DNA of 64,000 bases, from positions 22,568,001 through 22,632,000 of the forward strand of contig NC_071331.1 in NCBI RefSeq assembly GCF_010183535.1. Reading direction: 5' to 3'. Below are positions 44,001 to 53,904 of this stretch, one piece after another. Made by a program: the position numbers and the translations under genes. The stretch's first letter is position 1. Every line of letters starts with the position of its first letter. The DNA is from Caenorhabditis remanei (lineage: Eukaryota > Nematoda > Chromadorea > Rhabditida > Rhabditidae). The notes under the pieces were generated by a model. The model made no database searches and was not told where the DNA came from. It worked only from the letters and a program-made list of their open reading frames with translations.

Positions 44001-44169
44001 AGCTTTTTCAAATTTAAAAACGCGCCAACGGTACCCCAGCCTTATTCTAAATTTTCAGGCGGAAGTAATGGAACTCGTGAACAGTCTCATCATCATGTCA
44101 TTTTTCGAAATAATGGATTGTGATCCACTCATCAATGAGATCCTATCGACCACCACGCTTTTTTCGTGA
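38088..44169 (+). CDS. Nuclear hormone receptor, nematode supplementary (HNF4-derived) type
   Basis: Exons are 38088-38150, 38612-38699, 38961-39026, 39105-39160, 40175-40393, 41319-41660, 42675-42932 and 44059-44169 (TGA), frame kept throughout, 400 residues. The DNA-binding domain starts at residue 3. Finger one is C3-x2-C6...C20-x2-C23 with P-box CKACAAFFRRT. Finger two is C39-x6-C46-x9-C56-x2-C59, followed by RYQKC. A Ser/Thr-rich hinge (about 92-125) joins a ligand-binding domain. Its helix 3-5 signature reads NYANTLPGF-QDL-SNASQNFLFR, and it ends in a MSFFEIMDCDPLINEIL helix. The protein should bind DNA in the nucleus as a ligand-responsive or orphan regulator. Which nhr paralogue this is cannot be told from sequence alone. 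AATAAA lies at 44191-44196. Introns are swollen by CpG-motif repeats. Intron 3 carries the CATCCGGACACACCGGACAG SINE-tail motif. Confidence 0.93.
38170..38580. repeat. GGCGCGCC/ACGCGT cluster in nuclear-receptor intron 1
   Basis: About nine motif copies fill the intron, in both orientations. The order of subtypes (GGCACCTAAGGCGCC, GCGTCAAAGGCGCGCC, GGCGTGCCGTTGACGCG, GCGCCAAAGGCACCCC) repeats in intron 5 at 40530-40870, so whole blocks were copied. Confidence 0.9.
39500..40150. repeat. GGCGCGCC/ACGCGT cluster in nuclear-receptor intron 4
   Basis: About fourteen motif copies; the order of subtypes is roughly the reverse of that in introns 1 and 5, so the block is inverted. The first part of the same intron (39180-39400) has no motif array except GCGCGCCAAAGACACCCC. 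Confidence 0.88.
40400..41220. repeat. GGCGCGCC/ACGCGT cluster in nuclear-receptor intron 5
   Basis: About sixteen motif copies. The stretch 40820-41130 closely matches 37150-37460, including the GTCACTGTGCACAAATTGGC block. Confidence 0.88.
41690..42660. repeat. GGCGCGCC/ACGCGT cluster in nuclear-receptor intron 6
   Basis: About eighteen motif copies, with 45-70 bp of AT-rich spacer between most. Spacer sequences such as TTTTGAGCCATTTTTACACA also recur. Confidence 0.9.
42985..44035. repeat. GGCGCGCC/ACGCGT cluster in nuclear-receptor intron 7
   Basis: About sixteen motif copies. Two near-identical ~300-bp blocks (about 42960-43140 and 43250-43420) show local tandem duplication with spacers. 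Confidence 0.88.
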
Positions 44170-44871
44170 TTTTTTTGTTTACGGAGTATCAATAAATGAG
44201 GAATTTTTTATTTATATAAATCACATCACATTTGAGAGGACATCTTTCCTCCAAGTTCCAAATGATCCAAGGATGAGCGAAAATTATTTCATTTGTCTTC
44301 CACAAGGTTTTGTTGCAGTGTTTTATGTCAAAATGTGTAGGAGCCCTACTGTTGAAGTTCAGGGCCATTGGTTTGTACTTGCGAAGAACTGAAAACTATC
44401 AAAAATTCATCAAAAATGACACAATTTTATGAAACTGACGCGTTTATAAATCTTTAGCTATTTCTATGTTAAAAGTCTCCGTTCTTACCTTCAGAATCCT
44501 TCGAAACCTTGGAAAATTCAAAAATAAAGCAATAAATACTAGAATTTCAGAAAAGTACCCCAACTTCAAGTTTTGTGCAGTAAAATAGGGGTTTTTCTCA
44601 TCCAAATTGACAAACAGAGGTTTCCGGACATGAAAAATTCGAAAATTCACAAAATTTCACTCTAGAAAGTGTGAAAATCAAGTTTCTAGCATAAAATCCG
44701 TTTAGACCTGTGGTAAAGGAAGTAGGTACCCCAACTTCAAGGTTTTCGCAGTAAAATAGGGGTTTTTCTCATCCAAATTGACACACAGAGATTTCCGAAC
44801 ATGAAAAATCCAAAAATTCACAAAATTTCACTCCAGAAACGTGTAAAAATCGAGTTTCTAACACAAAATCC

Positions 44872-44949
44872 GCTTGACCCTACGGTTAAGGTAGACAGTG
44901 CCCACTGCACACAAAGTGACCAAGGTTCGATCCCCGCCGGGGGTCGAAT
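44872..44949 (+). repeat. tRNA-like SINE head, family B
   Basis: CTTGACCCTACGGTTAAGGT, CAAGGTTCGATCCCCGCCGG and GGGGTCGAATG are followed by a T-rich linker, GGACATCTGGATGTCTGGAC and ACACAGACAGAC. The 5' flank ACAAAATTTCACTCCAGAAA is shared with other copies. Confidence 0.82.
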
Positions 44950-45202
44950 GTTTTTTATTTTTTGAATTAAGATTGGATTTGGACATCTGGATGTCTGGAC
45001 ACACAGACAGACAAAAATTGGACATCAGGACACACAGATAGACCGGTTTTGAGGCGAAATCTGATTTTGTTGGGTTTTCGGTGTAAAATTGGTTTTTCAA
45101 ATTCAAAACTGGCTAGTTTAGGTTTCCGGACATGAAAAATCCAAAAATTCACAAAATTTCACCCCAGAAACGTGTAAAAATCAAGTTTCCAGACTAAAAT
45201 CC

Positions 45203-45281
45203 AGTTGACCCAGTGGTTAAGGTAGACAGTACCCCACTGCACACAGAGTGACCAGGGTTCGATCCCCACCTGAGGTCGAAT
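45203..45281 (+). repeat. tRNA-like SINE head, family B
   Basis: GTTGACCCAGTGGTTAAGGT and CAGGGTTCGATCCCCACCTG are followed by the usual linker and tail to about 45350. This is the best-preserved copy of the family. Confidence 0.85.
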
Positions 45282-46280
45282 GTTTTTTGTTTTTTGAATA
45301 AAGACTGGATTTGGACATCTGGATGACTGGACACACTGACAGACCGGTTTTAAGGCGAAATCTGATTTTGTTGGGTTTTCAGGGAAAAAATTCAGTAATA
45401 TTGATATTTTTCTTGCAAATACGAAAAATCGAGTAAATTTTATCGATTTCTAGCTATTTTTATGTTAAAAATCTCATTGTTTACCTTGAAAATCCTCCAA
45501 AACCTTGAAAAACTCAAAAATAAAGCAATAAATACTAGAAATTCAGAAAAATAGGGAGACAATTCGGTCGAACGCCATTTCCGAGAGGCATTCTCAATAC
45601 ATACTGATGGAAAAATGTGGAGAAGAAGAGAGAGAAAGAGAGAAGACGCTTGTGTCTGTCGGTGTCTCTGTGTGCTCAGCTGTGACCTTTCTAAGTTTTT
45701 GAATTTAGAAACCCAGCTGAGAGCTCAAAAGCACCCCAAACAGTCAAACGGCCTATCAGGCGCACCTTTGACGAGCTTTGAGTGAACTCTAAAAACGCGT
45801 CAAGGGCACGCCAGACTCTCAGGAATTTTGAAACCTTGAAGAAAACGGTGCTCTTTGAGCCGATTTGTGCACAGTGACAGGATTTTTTAGCCAAAAACGT
45901 TGCCTGGCGCACCTTGGACGCGTTTCTTGAAATTTGAAATGATTTTCAATTCAAAAAACGCATATTATACACTTTCGAGCGTTTTTCCTCTGAATACGGT
46001 AGCCAATTGAATTCCTTGAGTCCCTCCTCCGACTCGAATCTTGACCGATGACTAGTAATTACTGATTCCAAATTATTTATCTCTCCATCCAACCATTTTT
46101 TTTGATGAGACCGACGAAAGAACAACTTTCGACTCTTAAATGTCCAAAAAGATCCGATCTACAGTACCCCCGTCAACACGTAGGAAGACGTAATCGAAAG
46201 AATTTCACGACAAGTATAAACTTTATTAACAAAAAAATCAATTCAGTCTCATGAAAATATTTCATTCAATCACAAAATAC

Positions 46281-46880
46281 TTATTTTGATGGAAATTCGC
46301 TGTAAAACAATATTTGATTGTCAATCTTTCGATATAATACTTACCAAGAAAAATGATTAAGTTTCGTCTTTTTCCCATCAAGTTCTCCGTTGGCTCCAAT
46401 ATATGTATCTATCATAGTGGAAAAATAATGAATTCCGTACGGGTATTTTGTGATATACCATTCATTATTTTCACAAACCATTCCGAAAAATTGGAATATA
46501 TTGATATTCGGTCCTGTTTGTACCTCGTAGCTTATAGATAAGACTTTCTGGATATAATTGGTGGAGAGCAATATGTAACAAGATAACACTTACTCCGTGA
46601 TCATCGAAAGAATCAACAGGACGAGGGATTTCAGAGTCGGTGAAATTGAGAGGCACGAAGGTATAGTAATATGATGTTCCACAAGTGATATTTCTAAAAC
46701 ATCCCGCTCCTTCAGCATACGAAACGTTGCCTCTCTCTAAATAAATGTTTTAATAACCGACTACTGATTTACAGTACCTGGCCAATCAAGTCTATCGAGG
46801 AGATCCGGGCATTCACAGTGATCTTTGCAACCTTTACAATTAACTAAAGAAATCAATAGAAAGAATAGAAGGTAGTTCAT
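46281..46880 (-). CDS. Small secreted cysteine protein (DUF281-like, tentative)
   Basis: Exons on the minus strand are 46880-46778, 46736-46594, 46547-46345 and 46299-46281 (TAA), with phases 1, 0 and 2, giving 155 residues. A signal peptide (MNYLLFFLLISLVNC) is followed by a Cys cluster (CKGCKDHCECPD). Then come GCFRNITCGTSYYYTFVPLN, an acidic DSEIPRPVDSFDDHG segment, FFGMVCENNEWYITKYPYG, and a last micro-exon that ends CEFPSK. A C...C...C-x3-W...C end module is common in nematode-specific secreted families such as DUF281; assignment is tentative. NFT and NIT sequons suggest N-glycosylation. AATAAA in gene sense lies at 46222-46227, and an AATAAAAGG-type TATA-like box is near 46915. All introns are short and free of repeats, unlike neighbouring genes. 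Confidence 0.82.
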
Positions 46881-46899
46881 ATTGGATGTATGATGATAC

Positions 46900-47144
46900 T
46901 GATGACTTTGGATCCCCTTTTATTCCCTTATGTTAATGAACTGTCATGGAATAATTATCATAGCAAATAACTTCATTAGCACATCACATGAAAGGGAGAT
47001 AACGAATATCAGAAAATCAAAAGAACAATTCGAACCGTTCAAACATCAGTTAACAAATCAAGGAAATCGATTCTTCCAGACAAAAATGTGAATTCAGTTT
47101 GACTAATCTGACAAAAATCAATCTTTGAAAATATCAGAGCACAC
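46900..47144. other. Upstream region of the small secreted protein gene
   Basis: AT-rich single-copy sequence with a TATA-like AATAAAAGG in gene orientation near 46911-46922. No gene seen. Confidence 0.5.
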
Positions 47145-47529
47145 CAGAGCTGTGCGGAAGTAAAATTTTTGAAAAGGGAAGAAGGAAGAAGGAAGAAAAA
47201 AGTAAAAAAAGCCCGGAAGAAGGAAGAAGGAAGGAAGAAGGAAGTTGTGTTCCGAACCGGGAAATCGGAAGTTAATTTTGAAAATGACAAATTTGAGGAA
47301 ACTTTTTTCTAGTCATCTCTGAAAACGAATTTTGATGTTGTTTCATACAAAATTCCGCCAAAATTCCGTCGAAAATTACAAAATTTTAGTAAACTTTTTA
47401 ACGGAAGAAGGAAGAAGGAAAAAGGAAGTGAAATTTTTAAAAAGGAAGAAGGAAAAAGGAAGAAGAAAGTGAAAAAAGGCCCGGAAGAAGGAAGAAGGAA
47501 GTCGAAGGAATGAATTCCGCATAGCTCTG
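47145..47529. mobile_element. hAT-type MITE, 385 bp, with GGAAGAA filler
   Basis: The termini are inverted: CAGAGCTGTGCGGAA at the left and (in reverse) CAGAGCTATGCGGAA at the right, one mismatch in 15. They are flanked by an exact 8-bp duplication, GAGCACAC, at 47137-47144 and 47530-47537. CAGAG-type ends with 8-bp target duplications define hAT elements. The interior is two blocks of (GGAAGAA)n-like purine repeats around an AATTCCGCCAAAATTCCG core, with no transposase. Confidence 0.93.
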
Positions 47530-47539
47530 GAGCACACCT

Positions 47540-50078
47540 ATAAGGAGTATCAATAAAAGTAGAATTTTTCATTTATAAACTTTTCGGGTGTTTGGACATC
47601 AGAATTTACAAGACAGACACTGGAAAAAAAGCGTTATGAAAGTTCAGATACACCACTTTTTTGGAATTTCTCCCTGCCACCTTTCATCAGCTTTATGATG
47701 CGGAAACTGTTTTCTTTTCCGTATATCCCTCATTGTTTGACACGATATCGTCTTCCAAGTGTTGGACCTCAAAATAAATTTCTCTAGTTGAATGCAATAA
47801 GGCTATGTTTGTGTGTCTGTGTGTCTGGATATCCGGATGCATATTCTGCAAAATTTCTAACGAGTTTCAGCGCAGTTTAAAGATATTTATGTTTCTGCCT
47901 GTCTGTATTTATCTGAGTCCTGATTTGTCAGTGCACCAAGCCTAATTTTCAGTCGTTTGAGTACGTTTTTGACTATTCACACGATTTTTCACGGATTTTC
48001 TACTACTTTTATGATTTTTATCGGTTTTTGTAGCGCCGAAAGTAGCTCAGTTGCCATTTTTGTGTATTTTTCAAGATTTTGAAGCCTTAAATCCTCAATT
48101 TTCGAAACTCTTTTTCCAATTTTCATGAAATATCCCGATCCCCCCTGACTACCAATATGAGAACAGTAGTAGTATGATAACAAAAGAGAGCGAGAAGACG
48201 AACAAGTTATATCACACACACCACATATCCGAGAACCGATAAAGAAGAAGAGATAAATGAAGAGTTGATATGCGCGGGATGAGGAATCCCGTTTTCTCTT
48301 TTCCTTTTCTTCTTCCTTTTCTGCTGGTAGTACATTGTTTTGTACTACCAGAAAATAAGAGGAAGAAGACCAATCTCTCTCACTCTCTGTACCGTTTATC
48401 CCCCTTTTCTTCCGAAAATAGTCTTTTTGATTATTCTATATGTATATATAAGTATATATTGGGAAGGGGGGAAGGGAAGATAATTGCGGAAGGAGAAGAC
48501 ATTCTATGGATTCTTATGTTTTGGTGAAGAGAGATTATAGGGGAACATATGTGGGATCTGTCGGTGTGTCGGTGTGTCCGGATTTTCTTTTTTCCCTTAT
48601 TTTTGCGGCTTTTAGGAGTTTTGAAGCTCGATTTGAATTCATGTAGGCTATGTCAGCCTGTGTGTCTGTGTGTCTGGATGTCCATTCTGCAAGATTCCAT
48701 TTCAACTAGTTTTAGCGCATTGTAGTTTGGATTACTGTAGCTAGGGCGGTTGTTGGTACTGTAGTAAATTTCTGATGAATTTTGATGGTTTTATGCTTGA
48801 AAAATGAGCATTTTAGTGGTTTTGACTAGTTTTGAAATGATTTTTAACATTTTTCACGATTTTTTTTTTATGTTGAGCCAATTATTCAATGCTTTCGGTA
48901 GTTTTTTTATAAGCTTTTTGAGATTTTCAGTCCATTTTTTCCATTTTTAGACGTTTTTACGCAATGTTTCTTTTATTTTCTCGTTTTTACACGATTTTTT
49001 TCAAAATTCCTGCTAGTTTTAAGCAGTTTATCGGTTTTTGTAGCGCTGAAGCTTATTTGATGTCATTTTTGTATATTTTTTAAAACATTTTCTTGTTTTT
49101 TAGAACGTTTTACACCAATTTGTCACAGTTTTGCACATAAAAATAATTGATTTTAACTGTTTTCAAAGAATTTTTTCTCGATTTCTGCACATCAGTCTGT
49201 CTGTCTGTTTGTCTGTGTGTCACGATGTCTTTGGACAAAAATTCTAAAATTTCAGACCTACAAAAACCGATTTTTCGTTCAAATTTAAATTTTTTGATCT
49301 ACCCGTTTTTTATGTAAAAGTTTTGATCTACCATTCTTTCTAGAAGACACAATTTCTCTTTTGAATTCCTTTTTGACTATTTAAACAATTTTACACGGAC
49401 TTTCAGCTTCTTTTTAGAATTGTATTGGCTTTTTTAGCGTTGAAAGTAGTCTTACTTCGATTTTCATTCATTTTTCTAATTTTTGAGCAATTACAACTAA
49501 ATATCGGGAATTTACGGGGCAAATTCAGCTGATTTCTTACATGTAAAAATGCCAAATCCTATAAATTTGGACCCCTCGATCTTTAGATAGCCAAAAAATT
49601 GGGTGAAATTGCTTAAAATGTCCAAAAACCTTATTTTCGCGTTTTTTGGCTTTTTATCCCGTTACGCGGGACATTAACGAGTAGCCATAAAGACCGTAGT
49701 TTGTCATAAACGTAAAACTTGCTGAGATCTACATTTTCGTATATTTTTCAGCTCCTGAAAATCAGTTTGAAGCTAATCACGCGCATTTTTTGGATATTTC
49801 CTTCAGTTTTTTTGCTTTTTTTGCTTTTTTTGCACCAAAATCTCAAACTACACATATTCACAATAGACAATAGCTGCTAGATCACCTTGTCTTCTCGGAA
49901 AAGAATGTTCCATTCTTCTTCATTTCCAAAATACCTTCTAACCTATACGTCTAATCCCTTTGTCTCCCCCCTCCCTCTCATTTTGGACCGCCCGTGCTCT
50001 CTTTTCTCTGTGAGAGCAAACTGTTAGTGACCGAGCTTATTTGCTCTACTCTTGTCTCTCCATAAACGGTGTCTAAAC
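47540..50078. other. Gene-free T-rich spacer
   Basis: It contains repeated GGTTTTTGTAGCGCYGAA and GTCTGTGTGTCTGGATGTCC blocks near 47815, 48010, 48650 and 49030. A fragment of the 26.6-kb TIR element lies near 49660-49790. Open frames at 47989-48219 and 48270-48527 are shadows of these blocks or of simple sequence. Confidence 0.55.
48317..48355. repeat. Short hairpin
   Basis: TGGTAGTACA (48325-48334) and TGTACTACCA (48341-48350) form a 10-bp stem around a TTGTTT loop. The flanking CTTTTC and GAAAAT can extend it with a small bulge. Confidence 0.8.
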
Positions 50079-50099
50079 GAGAGAAAGAGAGAGAGAGAG

Positions 50100-50134
<35 letters not shown>
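50079..50134 (+). repeat. GA microsatellite
   Basis: About 26 GA dinucleotides with two A-rich interruptions. It is followed by ACTACGCGGAGATC and a CGCGCGCG-rich stretch (50143-50200), a combination resembling a GAGA-type open-promoter region, although no adjacent exon was identified. Confidence 0.9.
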
Positions 50135-50136
<2 letters not shown>

Positions 50137-50558
50137 CTTATCACTACGCGGAGATCTTTCCGCGCGCGTAAGTTGTTATGCGGGCGAGGGGGGCGGAGCC
50201 TAAGTGACATGTCAACATACATATTCCACTATACCACAATCCCTCAACTGATTGTACAATATAATACAATTAAGACGGATTCGGAGAGAGAGGAGAGACG
50301 CAGACAGCTCGAGGAATTTGTATATTCCGTTTCCTGATATGGTTTAGTAGTGTATACTTTTGAATATATTACTGAGAAGATGTTCGCCTGTGTGTGTCTC
50401 TATCTGAATGTCCGGATGTCCGTAGATATCACTTAACACGACAAATTGGAGCGATTTTTGTCGTATTTTCACTTTTTTTTGCCTTTCGATGTCTGTCATG
50501 TGTGTCTATTGGAGTGTCCGAATGTCCGGATGTCCGGAATAGAAATGCAAAAAAGATT

Positions 50559-50627
50559 AAGCGTAGGTGGGGGTCGAACCCTGGTCGTTTTTGTGTCACT
50601 GTCTACCTTCACCACTCGGCCACCACT
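50559..50627 (-). repeat. tRNA-Ser-like SINE head, family A
   Basis: In reverse it has GTGGTGGCCGAGTGGTGAAG and CCAGGGTTCGACCCCCACCT. The tail follows on the left: GGACATCCGGACATTCGGAC, then ACACA. Confidence 0.82.
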
Positions 50628-51109
50628 TTTTTTTGGATATTCGGGATTTGTATAGTTTTCATGGGGTTTTGAGCGGTTTTTAAATGGTTTTTGTAGTTTT
50701 GCAAGCTAGAACACCCTTTTTGACACCTTTTTTGACACTTTTTTGTAAATTCCCGTCTGTCTGAGTGTCCAAATGTCCGAAAGTCCTTTCTGCAAAATTT
50801 CGAACGGGTTTTAGCTCACTTTTTGTTATTTTCAGCAGTTTTAAGGTATATTATGCCTCCGTCTGTATTTTTCTGTGTCCAGATGTCCTAATTTCCAATC
50901 AGTGGCTTATTTCTATTTCATACACAATTTTAACAAGGTTTTCCGCATAGTTTAAAGATTTTCTTGGAAATCTCTAGTTGCCGGTGTACCCAGATTTCCG
51001 GACTTTTAGTTGTTTCCACATGTGAAACCATTTTAAGTAGTTTTATCCTTTTTTCCTCAATTTTGAGATTTCTGTGTGTCTGCTTGTCCTGCTGGCCATA
51101 TTTTCTCAA

Positions 51110-51350
51110 GTGTGGAGCTGAAAAATATACCAAAATGTAGATCTCAGCGAGTTTTATACCTTTGACCTACTGAAAGCTTTGTCAATGATTTTTTTTACAT
51201 TTTATCCCGGCTCACGGTACATTAACAAACAGCCATTCGACCCGTATTATATCAAAGATATAGAACTTTTTATGGCCTACATTTTGATATATTTTTCAAT
51301 TTATAAATCTCAGTTTTAAGAGAGCTACGCGGCAGCCCGGTTTACAAGTA
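51110..51350 (-). repeat. Fragment of the 26.6-kb TIR family
   Basis: It contains TAGATCTCAGCGAGTTTTAT at the left and the inverted TATAGAACTTTTTATGGCCT and CATTTTGATATATTTTTCA blocks at the right, ending with CGGTTTACAAGTA. The same family occurs near 49660-49790. Confidence 0.65.
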
Positions 51351-51914
51351 CGAGAAATAGCCTCTTTTCTTGTATGTCTGTCGGTTTATCCGATTTTCTG
51401 TGATCCGTCTACCTATCTTTTCATCTCACTCCTCAATTATGTCTCTACTATTCATATTGATACAATGATCTAACTGATCTTCCCATCTCCTCCTCCTCTT
51501 CTTCATTTCATTTAATCATTAAATACATACCCAACTGATCCCCTCCCCCCTCCGCCTGAGTCCTTGTTTGGTTAGGTTCGTTCACTTTTTTTGTTTCCCC
51601 CCAACCGCCCCTCGTTACGGTCTCATTGAAGATTTCTCCCGTCTTTATTGGTTTAGTGATTGTTCTTCATTTTTTTGAGACGATAGTAGTGACTTTTTGT
51701 GTTGAAAGATAAGGTCCTGAAAACGTTCTAATATACCGACTGTCATAACGTTTTTCTTATTGGTCCCCTTTGTGCCAGCCGCCTGGTTCCCAGGATTTAT
51801 GTTTCGCCGCCTTTTTAGATTGTTGTTTATGAGTATTAGACTGTCTGATTTGACCGAGACTGTATTGTAATACACAAAAACCTTCATTTTCCAAGAAAGA
51901 TTCAATTTTTTCAA

Positions 51915-52510
51915 AAGCATCCAAGGCACGCCAGACAACACTTTTTTTGCGTTTTTTAGGGTAAAAATGACTCAAAAAACATCTGTTTCTCTAGAATTTT
52001 AAAAATTGTCAAAGTCTGGCGCGCCCTTGACGCGTTTTTTCTTGCTTTTTGTATTCAAATTGTCTAAAAAATCAATTTTATCAGGATTTTTAAAATTTTC
52101 CCAATGTGGCGTACCGTTGACGCGCGTTTTCCGGCGTTTCATCTGAAAATGACTCGAAACACATAATTTTCTGCCGCAAATTTTTGGTTTTTAGAATCAG
52201 GCGCGCCTCTGGCGCATTTTTCCAGTTATTTGTGTTAAAATGACTCAAAATGCACCGTTTTCTCTTGGATTTTGAAGTACCTCAGAGTCTGGCGCGCCCC
52301 TGACGCGTTTTTGATCAGTTTTTTTTTGTAGCCCAGAATGAGTCAAAGTAAACCAATTTTAGCCGGATTTTCCAATGGCTCAGAATATGGCGCGCCATTG
52401 ACGCCTTTTGTTTAACATTTTGTGCTGATAACGGTTCAAAAAACTCAATTTTAGCAGTATTTTAAACATTTTCCCAATTTGGCGTACTTTTTAAGCGTGT
52501 TTTTGAGGGC
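51915..52510. repeat. GGCGCGCC/ACGCGT motif cluster
   Basis: About eight copies, mostly in one orientation (GGCGCGCCCTTGACGCG, GGCGTACCGTTGACGCG, GGCGCGCCTCTGGCGC, GGCGCGCCATTGACGCC). More mutations than in the nuclear-receptor introns suggest an older cluster. Confidence 0.85.
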
Positions 52511-52920
52511 TCTTAGCTAAAAAATGGCTCAAAAGACTCAAAGGTCAAAATATCCTAACCAAATGTATTTTCAGCGCCTCTTTAATGTATTTTGGACGGA
52601 ATTTTTACAATTTTATTCGGGGTTTTTGAGATTTTCAGCACACATTTTGCATTTTTGTGATCTTGGGATACTGTAGTTTGGGGTAAACTTCTGACTCATT
52701 TTGTCCTACTATGCTTATTTACACCTTTTATTGAATTAAAGTATGAAGCCGGCAGGCTGGATTTCACCGCAATTTTTCATCAAAAAAGTTCAAAGTTTTG
52801 AGTTCAAAAAGTGTCAAAAATTAGAATAAAACTACGGAAAACCTCTTAAAACCTCTTAAAACCCATTGAAAACTATATTTTTGGTCAAAAAACTCGATTT
52901 TCCAAATTTGCCAAAAAAAA

Positions 52921-52988
52921 GTGGTGGCCGAGTGGTTAAGGTAGACAGTGACACAAAAACGACCAGGGTTCGATTCCCACCTACGCCA
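52921..52988 (+). repeat. tRNA-Ser-like SINE head, family A, forward copy
   Basis: GTGGTGGCCGAGTGGTTAAG, then GTAGACAGTGACACAAAAAC, then GACCAGGGTTCGATTCCCAC and CTACGCCA. The A-box and B-box are consensus, and the D-arm matches eukaryotic tRNA-Ser. The anticodon stem-loop region is shortened and does not fold as a serine anticodon arm, and the type-II variable arm is missing. Confidence 0.85.
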
Positions 52989-53523
52989 AATCTTTTTTGC
53001 ATTTATATTTTTGAGTTTCTGGATGCCTATTTGACCTTTTTTGACCTACTATGCTTATTCACACCTTTTATTGTCTTTACCTATTTCCTCCCAGCATGTT
53101 ACCTCCTCCTCCTTGCTAACTAACTCATTTGCTCTTTCCGTATGTATGAGCATGCCCTCCCCCTCCTTCAAAGGAGAGGTCAAACCAGAAGCCTCTCTTT
53201 CTCTCGTCTTCCGACAGTCTCTCTCTTTCTCATTATTTACCCAACTTATATGAACCATAAGTGAGTGACCGTTAGCTCTCTCTCTCTGTCTCCACCTTCA
53301 CATTTTGAAGAGTTGCTTTTCCTTCTCCCCGAAACATGAAAGAGACGAAATCTCGTTTCTTTTTTGAACACTCCGCAATGTATACATACAATTATAATTT
53401 GTTGCGCCCCCGATGTTTTTATTATTAATGTGGTGGCAGGAGGACGTTCAGGACGGAACTTTATGGATTTTTTTTTGTTTTTTTGGGTGTCCGGATGTCT
53501 GGAATAAAAATGCAAAAAAGATT

Positions 53524-53592
53524 TGGCGTAGGTGAGAATTGAACTCTGGTCGTTTTTGTGTCACTGTCTACCTTAACCACTCGGCCACCACT
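53524..53592 (-). repeat. tRNA-Ser-like SINE head, family A
   Basis: Reverse copy with TGGCCGAGTGGTTAAGGTAG and a B-box weakened to CCAGAGTTCAATTCTCACC. The tail GACATCCGGACACCC lies on the left. Confidence 0.8.
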
Positions 53593-53835
53593 TTTTTGGA
53601 ATATTGGGTTTTTGACCGAAATATAGTTTTCAGGGGGTTTTGAGTGGTTTTTAGCGGTTTTTTAAGTGGTTTGGGAGCTAGAAAACTTCATTTTTGACAC
53701 TTTTTGAGTTCAGAAATCGTAAAATTCGACTTTTTTGATAAAAACGAGGTCTCAAATCCAGTTTTTCGGCTGTATATCAGTTTTTTGAGACTCCTAAACA
53801 TCCAGAAACCTTAAAATAAACATGCAAAAAAGATT

Positions 53836-53904
53836 TGACCGTAGTGAGAATCGAACCCTGGTCGTTTTTGTGTCACTGTCTACCTTAACCACTCGGCCAC
53901 CACT
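53836..53904 (-). repeat. tRNA-Ser-like SINE head, family A
   Basis: Reverse copy about 310 bp from the previous one. The shared flanking TTCATTTTTGACACTTTTTG shows that the pair came from tandem duplication of element plus flank. Confidence 0.82.

Larger units (their letters stand above)
44200..46280. other. Spacer between nuclear receptor and next gene
   Basis: It contains two SINE family B copies (with flanks from about 44500), a third copy of the 5' flank block near 44640 and a CpG-motif trio at 45740-45920. A weak open frame at 44170-44392 on either strand is not supported. TTTATT/AATAAA pairs near 44191-44215 could terminate genes on both strands. Confidence 0.55.

Noticed and set aside
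44120..44392. Open frame overlapping the last nuclear-receptor exon and its 3' flank
   Set aside because: It is out of frame with the receptor, overlaps its stop and poly(A) signal, and has no identifiable homology. A minus-strand reading of 44230-44392 is equally weak.
47640..47795. Possible minus-strand exon ending in GEIPKKWCI
   Set aside because: One short open stretch with an acceptor-like TTTTGAG start but no partner exons; shares only a ~40-bp AATAAA-containing block with 44180-44220.
47989..48527. Two open frames (76 and 85 codons) near the 48-kb hairpin
   Set aside because: The first overlaps a dispersed TGTAGCGCCGAA repeat; the second is CT/GA simple sequence plus a palindrome.
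51645..51975. Overlapping minus-strand open frames
   Set aside because: The first codons derive from a CpG-motif copy (AAGGCACGCC); no splice or domain evidence.
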